A stretch of 39,444 nucleotides of DNA, from positions 1 to 39,444 of the forward strand of contig JAUWIB010000029.1 in assembly GCA_030605565.1 (NCBI GenBank), in the 5' to 3' direction. Positions 30,718-38,500 of the stretch are shown piece by piece (positions within the stretch are counted from its first letter, which is position 1; each line of letters starts with the position of its first letter). Both the position numbers and the translations under genes were made by a program. Origin of the DNA: a bacterium (lineage in GTDB: Bacteria > Zixibacteria > MSB-5A5 > GN15 > FEB-12). Below the pieces are notes generated by a model. That model did no database searches, was not told the origin of the DNA, and saw only the letters and a list, made by a program, of their open reading frames with translations.

Positions 30718-30821
30718 GGTGGATCACTCCTCGCATTGTGGCGACCTGGTACATACAGCATAATGGTATTCATCCTCAAAAAGCTATTTGAAACTGCAAG
30801 CGTATGATGAAATCATGGTCA

Positions 30822-31700
30822 TCAGAACTCCATACCTCCGGCTATCTCGAGAATAATATCTCGTTCCCGCAATATCCCCACCAGTTCTCCATCATCCATC
30901 ACCGGCAGGTTGATCACGTGGTGGTGGACCATGAGATGTATCGCCTTCATGATGGGGTCGTGTATCTCTACAAACACGAGTTTATCCATCAACTCGTGGA
31001 TATTTCGTTTGCCGATCAGTTTGCATTGGGCCATAAACATGCCGGTAAAGAAGGTTGTATAGGGAGAGTCTTCGAGGAATGGAGGCAGCACTAACTTAAG
31101 CATGTCAACGAAGCGGATCAACCCCACGAACTTCTCGCTACGGTCGTAAACCAGGGCCGAGCGAACCTGGCCGGCCTGCACCCCCTCCACCACCGGCTGG
31201 TAGAACGCCTCCCGCAGTCTGGCAATAGCATCAGAGACGGGTTCGTCTACATAGAGTCGGGGATAGCGTGATGGGGGCGCCATCAGTTCGGTAATGGTCC
31301 GCTCCCGCATCGGTTTTTCCATGTCTCGATCCAACAGCGTACGGATGCGTTTGGCAAGCTGCTCCATGTCGATCGGCTTTTGCAGGAAGTCGACGATATC
31401 CAGCTTGATTCCGGCCATAGCGGCATCGAAATCCCCGTGCCCGGTAAGGATGATTACCGGGAGGGTAGCGTCGATCTCCCTGATCTCTTGCAGTGTTTCG
31501 ATACCACCCATTCCCGGCATCTTGAGGTCTAAAATGACCACGTCCGGGCGCTCGAAATTTATTGCCGTCAGGGCGTCTGCTCCGTCGGCGACATCTGTTA
31601 CGGTGAATCCTCGTCTGCCCAGCGCTGTCGCTGTGGCCAGTCGGAAGTCATCTTCATCATCCACCAGGAGCAGCTTGAGCGTGGTATGTTCCATATCCAT
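30822..31700 (-). CDS. Response-regulator receiver (REC) fused to a tandem CBS domain module
   Basis: REC: LLVDDEDDFRLATATALGRRGF...PDVVILDLKMPGMGGIETLQEI...VIILTGHG...FLQKPID; CBS pair from ITELMAPP to LVGILRERDIILEIAGG; RBS AAGGAG. Confidence 0.9.
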   Translation of the reverse strand: MDMEHTTLKLLLVDDEDDFRLATATALGRRGFTVTDVADGADALTAINFERPDVVILDLKMPGMGGIETLQEIREIDATLPVIILTGHGDFDAAMAGIKLDIVDFLQKPIDMEQLAKRIRTLLDRDMEKPMRERTITELMAPPSRYPRLYVDEPVSDAIARLREAFYQPVVEGVQAGQVRSALVYDRSEKFVGLIRFVDMLKLVLPPFLEDSPYTTFFTGMFMAQCKLIGKRNIHELMDKLVFVEIHDPIMKAIHLMVHHHVINLPVMDDGELVGILRERDIILEIAGGMEF

Positions 31701-31721
31701 TAGTTTCTCCTTTTCCAACAC

Positions 31722-33572
31722 CTATCCCATGGACGGCAGGTCACCAAAACCGAGCAACGGCCAGTACAACATACTGAGTAACATCAGAACCGCGAAAGCT
31801 AAAACGACGCAGATTATTCCCACGCGCAGGAAGTCTTTCGCTGAAAGATAGCCGCTTGAGTAAACTATGGCATTGGGGGGCGTCCCAATAACCAGCAGAT
31901 AAGCAAATGATGAGGCACAGGCCGTGGCCAGGCCGATGAACGGCACCAGGGTTGTTCCGGGCTCGGCTACGGCGGCCATGTTCAGCGTGATTGGTCCCAC
32001 CGCCGCTGCGGCTGGACCATCCGCCATCAGGTTGGTCATTATCGCTGTTACGGCACTGCCGGTACCAAGCAGGGCCGCGCCGGCCTTGATACCGATTGAC
32101 GCCATGCCCTCGACTACCGAGCGAGCCATCCAGTAAGCTCCCCCTGTCTGGTCAAGGATGCGACCGAAGATGATCGCTCCGGCGTAGAGCCAGACGACAC
32201 CCCAGTCGACTTTCTCCTGATAGTCCCGCCAGTTGACAACTCCACACAACAGGTAGGCCACCGCTCCGGCGATGGCAATCACTCCAATGCCGAGGCGAAC
32301 GCCGATCAGGTCCAGCAGGATGTTCTTCTCGGTGATCCACCCCATCAACATCAACGCGAATATCGAGACCGCAATGATTTGCTTTCGATTCCAGCCCCCC
32401 ATGTGGCTGATGTCCTGTTTCAGAGAGTCCAGGGCCGGGCGCAGATCCTGTATCTTTGGTTTGAATCGCCAGTTGATTACGACCCACAAGAGCGGCATCA
32501 TGATAAGCACGAACGGCATGCCATACATTATCCACTGCCCGTAGCCTATCGTAATCCCGAACATATCTTCCATGTAGGTCATCATTATCACATTGCGGGC
32601 GCCGCCGGAAGGTGAGCCGAAGCCACCGATGTTGCAGGCCATAGCGATTGTGATCATCATCATTTTGGCCAGTTCTTTGTCCTCGGGATTCTTGCTCGAT
32701 AAGCTGTTGTGATACAGAATCAAGCCAATAGGCAGGAAAATCGCGGCCAGGGCATGATCCGAGATGAATGAAGCAGAGGGGGCGATCACCAGAATCATTA
32801 TGGCTGTTACCCAGCGAACGCTCGGCTTCGCCAGGTAGCGGAAAATGAGCAGACAAATACGTTTGTCGACTCCCGTCTTGACGAACGCCGCGGCGAACAT
32901 CAGGCTTCCCATGATAAACCAGCAGGCGTCGGACCAAAACAACGAAGCAACTTCTCGACGGGTGACGATTCCTGAGAACACTAAAATCAAACCGATACAG
33001 AAGGCCACTCCGGGCAAAGGGATCGCCTCCGTCACGAAGCACACGACCACGAAGGCCACCATAGCAATACACACGCGGATCTGTTTAGCGGCTTTGTCCA
33101 CCTTTTCTTGTTGCGCAGGTGTCAGCATGGTATAGGTGAGTTTCTCGAGCCTGAGTTCGCGACCATTCAGCAGTAGTTCCCTCACCCTGGTCTCATCCAG
33201 AGATTCCAGCAGGGTGCGGTATTGCGTGAAGTGCTCTTCATGTCCCGTAATCCCCATCTTTTGCAGGGATTTAGAACCGCGCTTGAGTACCGTCTCTTTG
33301 CGGGATACTCCCTGGACCATACACCCCTCAAAGGCTCGGACAGTTAGCACCTGCCACTGCTCGACATCCTTGAATGGTTTGTCGAACAACTCCTGAGAGT
33401 AGAAGTCGAGCACGTAGGTCTCACCCATCTGATACTCGACGGCCACATCCAACATGCTTTTGGGGATGGGAGCTATCAGAATAAGGACAAAGAGTGCGAC
33501 TGCGATTCCAAATCGCTTGTAGTCGATGTACTTGTCGTAAGCAGAGGCTTTCGCTGAAGGACTATCTGCCAT
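31722..33572 (-). CDS. DASS/SLC13 family anion:Na+ symporter with large N-terminal insert
   Basis: TEAIPLPGVAFCIGLILVFSGI, SFISDHALAAIFLPIGL, NIGGFGSPSGGARNVIMM, AYLLVIGTPPNAIVYSSGYLSAKDFLRVG; about 130 extra residues after TM1. Confidence 0.92.
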   Translation of the reverse strand: MADSPSAKASAYDKYIDYKRFGIAVALFVLILIAPIPKSMLDVAVEYQMGETYVLDFYSQELFDKPFKDVEQWQVLTVRAFEGCMVQGVSRKETVLKRGSKSLQKMGITGHEEHFTQYRTLLESLDETRVRELLLNGRELRLEKLTYTMLTPAQQEKVDKAAKQIRVCIAMVAFVVVCFVTEAIPLPGVAFCIGLILVFSGIVTRREVASLFWSDACWFIMGSLMFAAAFVKTGVDKRICLLIFRYLAKPSVRWVTAIMILVIAPSASFISDHALAAIFLPIGLILYHNSLSSKNPEDKELAKMMMITIAMACNIGGFGSPSGGARNVIMMTYMEDMFGITIGYGQWIMYGMPFVLIMMPLLWVVINWRFKPKIQDLRPALDSLKQDISHMGGWNRKQIIAVSIFALMLMGWITEKNILLDLIGVRLGIGVIAIAGAVAYLLCGVVNWRDYQEKVDWGVVWLYAGAIIFGRILDQTGGAYWMARSVVEGMASIGIKAGAALLGTGSAVTAIMTNLMADGPAAAAVGPITLNMAAVAEPGTTLVPFIGLATACASSFAYLLVIGTPPNAIVYSSGYLSAKDFLRVGIICVVLAFAVLMLLSMLYWPLLGFGDLPSMG

Positions 33573-33703
33573 CAGTTCCTACTCCATGTTGACTGTTGGT
33601 CGTTGATCGCGGCCTGGAAATTTTCGTCCCATTGCTTGGGGTCCAAAAGAAAGCCGTCGGAGTCAAGCGAGAGCTTCGCATTGGAGCTTCTACCGGCACT
33701 CAT
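33572..33703 (-). CDS. Mini-DsrC: 43-aa ORF holding only the DsrC N-terminal motif, overlapping the DASS start codon (TGATG)
   Basis: RBS AAAAAGGAGAGATC then MSAGRSSNAKLSLDSDGFLLDPKQWDENFQAAINDQQSTWSRN*; not in the supplied ORF track because it is under 60 aa. Confidence 0.75.
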   Translation of the reverse strand: MSAGRSSNAKLSLDSDGFLLDPKQWDENFQAAINDQQSTWSRN

Positions 33704-33765
33704 GATCTCTCCTTTTTCATGCAGTCTTGACGACTTTGCACCTGATGCGTGGTGGTCATGGTTAT

Positions 33766-34422
33766 CTACCTGGCTCTCAATCCTGCGATCTTGACCGCTC
33801 CCCGGTGGTACCCATCAGGAAACAGCCTCTCCAATTCGTCCAGTTCCAAACCGTTATGTTCGCAGGTTTCAAATACGGTCGGGACTTCGCGATGCTCCTG
33901 GTAGTAGCTCCGCAGGAAGTTGATTATCTGCCAATGTCTCTCCGACAGACCGCCGGGCACTTTCATTTCCGAGGCCTTACAAACGGCAAACTGCCGGCTC
34001 CAATTGTGCGCTCGAACTAGGAAGCCGTTGGAGTCGATCTCATAGGTCTTTTCCGGTGACGTGGAGGCGACCTCATTGAGCCCATGCTCAACCCAAGCGT
34101 ATTTCAGGTAGCTCTCCTTGTATGTGATGCCCGCCAGTTTGCAGGCTCCCCGCAAGTAACCAGTGGGAAAGAGATTCTTCAATTCTGTCAATCGCAGGCC
34201 ATTTAATTTGCAGGTCTGATAGACTAGTGGACACCTGCCGAGTTCCTCGTATGTCTTGCGAATGAAGCGGATGACCTCCCAGTGCTTGGTGGTGAGACCG
34301 TCAGAGATACCCATTCTGGGCGCCATCGCCTCGACGAAGTTCTCGTCCCACTCGTCGCTGTTCAGCAGGAAGCCTCCGGAGTCTACCTGATAAGGTCTGT
34401 CATTCAGTATCACTTCTGCCAT
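33766..34422 (-). CDS. Fused double-domain DsrC/TusE-like protein C
   Basis: GFLLNSDEWDENFVEAM...LTTKHWEVIRFIRKTYEELGRCPLVYQTC...LFPTGYLRGACKLAG plus GFLVRAHNWSRQFAVCK...LSERHWQIINFLRSYYQEHREVPTVFETC...LFPDGYHRGAVKIAGLRAR*. Confidence 0.88.
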   Translation of the reverse strand: MAEVILNDRPYQVDSGGFLLNSDEWDENFVEAMAPRMGISDGLTTKHWEVIRFIRKTYEELGRCPLVYQTCKLNGLRLTELKNLFPTGYLRGACKLAGITYKESYLKYAWVEHGLNEVASTSPEKTYEIDSNGFLVRAHNWSRQFAVCKASEMKVPGGLSERHWQIINFLRSYYQEHREVPTVFETCEHNGLELDELERLFPDGYHRGAVKIAGLRAR

Positions 34423-34455
34423 GTGAGTCACTCTCCTCCGACTGATTTCGTCATG

Positions 34456-35313
34456 TCAGTCCGGATACCTCCTGCGGATATCCTGAATAAGCTCCGCTTG
34501 TTGCTGTTCAACCTGGCTTTGTCGATGCTCGAACAGCCGACGGATCGTCGCCGCCAGTTTCTCAACATCCGGCGGTTTCTCCAGGTATTCATGAGCACCC
34601 TGCTTGATTGCTTCCACGGCTGTGACGTATGACGGGTGACCTGTAAGCATTATCACCTGGACACTGGGGTAGTACGTCTTTATTCGCCGCAGCACCTCAA
34701 GACCGTCCATGCCCGGCATTTTGATATCCAGAACAACCACGTCAACCAGCTTCTCCTTCAGGAGCGTCAGACCCTGTTCGCCGCTTTCGGCTGTATCCAC
34801 ATCTAAATTGCGGCGTTCAAGCACACGCTTCATCGAGTCCAGGAACCTGACTTCATCATCAATGAGTATCACCCGCACGGGGACGGAGGAGTCCGGCGGC
34901 GGCGGCGGTTCACGATCCTCGCTTTCCCTTTGTTTGAATCGGACCACCACTTCGCGAATACGTGCTACCATGTCGTCCATGTCGATCGGTTTTGACAGGT
35001 AGTCGGCGATACCGTCTTTTGACGTCTGAAAGGCATCATCGATAGATGAGTGACCGGTCAGGAGAATTACCGGCAGGTTAGGATACTTCCTGCGAATGAT
35101 CCTGAACACTTCGATGCCGTCGATATCAGGCATCTTGACATCCAGCACGATGACATCGTACTGCTTTGCGTCCACCATCTCCAATGCTGTCACACCATTG
35201 GGGGCAACATCAACCTCCAGACCTCTTCGCTGCAACGCCTGTGATGAGGCGGTCAGGAAATCCTCTTCATCATCAACGAGCAGGACTCTGCTTTCTTCGT
35301 TGTTTTCCATCAT
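34456..35313 (-). CDS. Tandem receiver (REC-REC) response regulator without output domain
   Basis: VLLVDDEEDFLTASSQALQRRG...VIVLDVKMPDIDG...LLTGHSS...LSKPIDM and VILIDDEVRFLDSMKRVLERRN...VVVLDIKMPGMDG...MLTGHPS...LEKPPD. Confidence 0.93.
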   Translation of the reverse strand: MMENNEESRVLLVDDEEDFLTASSQALQRRGLEVDVAPNGVTALEMVDAKQYDVIVLDVKMPDIDGIEVFRIIRRKYPNLPVILLTGHSSIDDAFQTSKDGIADYLSKPIDMDDMVARIREVVVRFKQRESEDREPPPPPDSSVPVRVILIDDEVRFLDSMKRVLERRNLDVDTAESGEQGLTLLKEKLVDVVVLDIKMPGMDGLEVLRRIKTYYPSVQVIMLTGHPSYVTAVEAIKQGAHEYLEKPPDVEKLAATIRRLFEHRQSQVEQQQAELIQDIRRRYPD

Positions 35314-35323
35314 CAGAAATCTC

Positions 35324-37000
35324 CTACTCTTGCCCGGGTGGCTCCAACCGAAGCATGATATGCATGGCTGTGCCGTTTCCTTGTTCGCTCTCGGCTCTCA
35401 TGCCGCCACCCCACGACTGCACGATGCCATAACAGACCGACAGCCCCAGCCCCGTCCCCTGGCCAACCGGCTTGGTCGTATAAAACGGTTCAAAGACACG
35501 CTCAAGGTCTTCTTGCGGAATACCGGTACCGTCGTCTACTATCTGGAGATGCAGTCGGCCCTCTTCCCGAGCAGCCCGGACGGTGACCGTTCCCCCTTGC
35601 GGCATGGCATCGATGGAATTATTGATCAGGTTCACCATCACCTGCTCAAGTTCCACCGGATCGACCATGGCGCGGGGAAGGTTTTCCTCTATTTCAGCCA
35701 CAATTTCTATGTTTCGCACTTTGGCGCGACGTTCCAGGAGGCGAATGATCTCGGAAAGACGCGGAACGATATCGGTAGGCTTCACCTGAGACTCGCGCTT
35801 GCGTCCGAACTGAAGCATCTTACCGGTGATACCTGCACAGCGCTGGATCTGTGTCTTGCATCGCCGGAGTGATTCCTGAATCTGTTCACGTGTCGGTGTA
35901 TCGGCTTCGGACTCTGACAGCAGGTCGGCAATGTTGGTCTGCTCGGCACTCATGATGGCCAGTGGGTTGTTGATCTCGTGCGCCAGGCCGGTGGCCAGTT
36001 CACCAACCGAGGCCAGTTTGGCCGACCGGATAAACGCCCTCGACATCTCTTCGCGCTCAGCATGGGCTTTATTGATTTGTCCGGTAAGGTGCCAGGTGGC
36101 GAAAAATGTGGTTATGATGAGAAGCGCAATGGCTACAGCAACCACCAACGTCCAGTCAGCTATCGCCTGGTCGACGGTCGCTTGAACAAATGCCAGATCC
36201 TGTTGAGCCACCAGCAACCAGCGATTGTCATTGATCCAGGTAGTTGCTTTGATCCCTTCCGATCCGTGGATATCCACCCGTTCTTCTCTTACTCCGCGGT
36301 GGACGTCAGTCAGGGGACCGAGCGCTCGGTCAAGGAGCGATCCGCCACGAGGTGTAGTCTGGTAAACCCCCTGGCGATTCAGAATATAGACATCGCTGCC
36401 CGGCCCAAGTTCACTCGTCTGCACCAGCCTTTCAAACTGATCGCTGTTGATGGTGGCTCTGAGAATCCACGGCTCACCATCGGCGGCTACCTTCTTCACC
36501 GCCACGATACAGTGCGGTACCTGCCGGTACCCGAGAAAAACATCGCTGACGTACGCCCCCGAGACCATCACTTCCTTGAACCAGTCCGCCTCACGGTAAC
36601 TCAGACCGCGAAGCGCATACGGCCCCACGTATCCTACATGGTCTCCCTCGAAGTTGAAAACGCCCAGATCGACAAACCCCTTGTTGCTGGAACTGTTCAG
36701 ATCAGCTAATAGTTGGCGCAATCGTTGTGGGTCACTGATCTCTGTCAGCGAATTCGACTCGGCAGCCAATTGGAGCAGATGAACCCGCTCCTCAAGATTG
36801 GCCTCGATAGCCTTCCCATGGCTATGAACAAGGTTTCGCATAACCTCTAACGACTTCTGTTCCAACAATTCGCCGAAAACGACCCAGGAACCGAACCCTG
36901 CCAGGAACAACGGCATCAAAGCCGCCACCAGAAGCACCGCTACAATCCGCCAGCGTAACGTCTTGCCGGTTCCCATTATGTGGCTCAGGCCGGTAGTCAT
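35324..37000 (-). CDS. Cache-domain sensor histidine kinase
   Basis: Periplasmic Cache-like sensor between two TMs; H-box SVGELATGLAHEINNPLAIM; N-box VNLINNSIDAMPQGG; G-boxes DDGTGIPQEDLERVFEPFYTTKPVGQGTGLGLSVCYGIV. Confidence 0.95.
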   Translation of the reverse strand: MTTGLSHIMGTGKTLRWRIVAVLLVAALMPLFLAGFGSWVVFGELLEQKSLEVMRNLVHSHGKAIEANLEERVHLLQLAAESNSLTEISDPQRLRQLLADLNSSSNKGFVDLGVFNFEGDHVGYVGPYALRGLSYREADWFKEVMVSGAYVSDVFLGYRQVPHCIVAVKKVAADGEPWILRATINSDQFERLVQTSELGPGSDVYILNRQGVYQTTPRGGSLLDRALGPLTDVHRGVREERVDIHGSEGIKATTWINDNRWLLVAQQDLAFVQATVDQAIADWTLVVAVAIALLIITTFFATWHLTGQINKAHAEREEMSRAFIRSAKLASVGELATGLAHEINNPLAIMSAEQTNIADLLSESEADTPTREQIQESLRRCKTQIQRCAGITGKMLQFGRKRESQVKPTDIVPRLSEIIRLLERRAKVRNIEIVAEIEENLPRAMVDPVELEQVMVNLINNSIDAMPQGGTVTVRAAREEGRLHLQIVDDGTGIPQEDLERVFEPFYTTKPVGQGTGLGLSVCYGIVQSWGGGMRAESEQGNGTAMHIMLRLEPPGQE

Positions 37001-37080
37001 TGTGATACCAAGTTGTTGTAGTTCATAGTCATCAGAGACTTACCTTATGCCGTCATTCATCTTGCTTCTGTCGCATAGCC

Positions 37081-37098
37081 ATAGCAAGACCCTTGCCA
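37081..37098 (-). promoter_or_regulatory. Sigma-54 promoter upstream of the histidine-kinase operon
   Basis: TGGCAAGGGTCTTGCTAT on the minus strand: GG-N10-GC, close to TGGCACG-N4-TTGCW. Confidence 0.75.
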
Positions 37099-37123
37099 CA
37101 TTTCGACATTATGACATATCCGG

Positions 37124-37211
37124 TTGTGTCACAAGCGATTGCAGACGTAACTTTCACTTGACAAACCGATCGACTATACTATATTGGAATATGATGATTG
37201 CATATTGCAAT
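37124..37211. promoter_or_regulatory. Candidate upstream activator/operator sites
   Basis: Three short palindromes: TTGTG-T-CACAA (37124-37134), ATATT-GG-AATAT (37181-37192), ATTGCA-TAT-TGCAAT (37197-37211). Confidence 0.4.
37158..37185 (+). promoter_or_regulatory. Putative sigma-70-type promoter toward the sigma-54 activator gene
   Basis: TTGACA-N16-TATATT. Confidence 0.45.
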
Positions 37212-37250
37212 ATCTATCGAGAGTTGACAACGTGGTGCACAGGAGATAAG

Positions 37251-37404
37251 AGCCTGTTGAGAAAGTCCCCATTCCGGTCATTGCGAGCGACCGCAGGGAG
37301 TGCGGCAATCTCTCCCTCACGGTCTACCAACGAATTGAGATTGCCACAGCCACGCGAAACGCATGGCTTCGCAATGACGGCTTCCGGCCTTTTTCAACAA
37401 GCCT
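37251..37404. mobile_element. MITE-like palindromic element directly upstream of the sigma-54 activator gene
   Basis: Outer inverted repeats AGCCTGTTGAGAAAG / CTTTTTCAACAAGCCT and inner GTCATTGCGAGCGA...TTCGCAATGACGG; partial copy at 8524-8640. Confidence 0.75.
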
Positions 37405-37422
37405 ATAATTCGAGGTATCTGA

Positions 37423-38382
37423 ATGCCGATTGACCCCAAACCCAAAGATGCTGCGTTGCAGTTCCTGGCGGCAGTACCCAGCCAACCGTTCCAGCACACG
37501 CTGGAGATGGCCCGCAAAGTCGCGCCGTTTGACACCTCGATCCTGATAACCGGTGAGACGGGCGTCGGTAAGGAGGTGATTGCCCGTTACATCCACAGCG
37601 CCTCACGCCGCGCCGGCTACTCCATGCTCTCCGTCAACTGCGGAGCCCTCCCGGAGACTCTGTTGGAAAGCGAGTTGTTCGGTCACAGGGCTGGGTCCTT
37701 CACCGGCGCCGTGCGAGACCGTAACGGTCTGTTCGAGCAAGCTGCACGAGGCACTATTCTTTTGGATGAAATTGGAGACATCAGTTTGTCCACGCAGGTG
37801 AAGTTGCTCCGGGTCTTGCAGGAACGGGAAATACTTCGAATCGGTGAGAGTATCCCACGCAAGGTCGACACTCGCATCATCGCCGCCACCAACCGTAATC
37901 TGGAGCAAGCTGTCACAGAAGGCAGGTTCCGCGAGGATCTTCTCTATCGCTTGCGCGTGATTGAGATTGTGGTGCCACCGCTCCGTGAGCGACCGCAAGA
38001 CATCCTGCCGCTGACGGATTATCTCGTGCAGAAACTCTCGGTCAGGTTGGGTATCCCCAACCTGCGTTTGGATGATTCCTGTCTGAAGCGCTTCAGAGCC
38101 TATTACTGGCCCGGCAACGTGCGAGAACTTGAGAATGCCATCGAGCGGGCCGCTGTCCTTAGTGGAACCGGCGAAATCAAACCGGAGCATTTGCCGCCGC
38201 AACTGCTGGACCCCGGCGGATCCAGGCAACATGTGGACTCGGCGCCGTCGCGGAGTCTAAGAGAAGTTGAAATGAACTACATCAGGACTGTGTTGAAGGC
38301 AACCGGTGGGCATCGCGGCCAAGCTGCGAAGATTCTCGGAATCAGCCCGGCGACGCTTTGGCGCAAGTTGAAGAATGAATAA
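37423..38382 (+). CDS. Sigma-54-dependent AAA+ activator without N-terminal sensory domain, Fis-type HTH
   Basis: GETGVGKEVIARYIH, ESELFGHRAGSFTGA, GTILLDEIGDI, YYWPGNVRELENAIERA, C-terminal HTH GQAAKILGISPATLWRKLK. Confidence 0.94.
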   Translation: MPIDPKPKDAALQFLAAVPSQPFQHTLEMARKVAPFDTSILITGETGVGKEVIARYIHSASRRAGYSMLSVNCGALPETLLESELFGHRAGSFTGAVRDRNGLFEQAARGTILLDEIGDISLSTQVKLLRVLQEREILRIGESIPRKVDTRIIAATNRNLEQAVTEGRFREDLLYRLRVIEIVVPPLRERPQDILPLTDYLVQKLSVRLGIPNLRLDDSCLKRFRAYYWPGNVRELENAIERAAVLSGTGEIKPEHLPPQLLDPGGSRQHVDSAPSRSLREVEMNYIRTVLKATGGHRGQAAKILGISPATLWRKLKNE

Positions 38383-38500
38383 TGAAACAGCGGACGCGAG
38401 AATACCAAAAAGCCATTGCCATCAGACAAGCTGTGTCTTAGCATGAAGCCCAACCGAGCCCCATTGTTCGAAGGTGTCAGTCAAGACGATTCAGCAGTAA

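Noticed and set aside
30718-30821. Weak GG-N10-GC (AGGTCGCCACAATGC) as a second sigma-54 promoter before hydB
   Set aside because: Poor -24 match and only about 15 nt from the hydB start codon, too close to be a convincing promoter.
32152-33072. 306-aa ORF on the same strand within the DASS gene in another frame
   Set aside because: Out-of-frame translation of the transporter; Arg/His-rich and domain-free.
35096-35872. 258-aa plus-strand ORF opposite the REC-REC/kinase junction
   Set aside because: Antisense to two conserved regulators and without a recognisable family.
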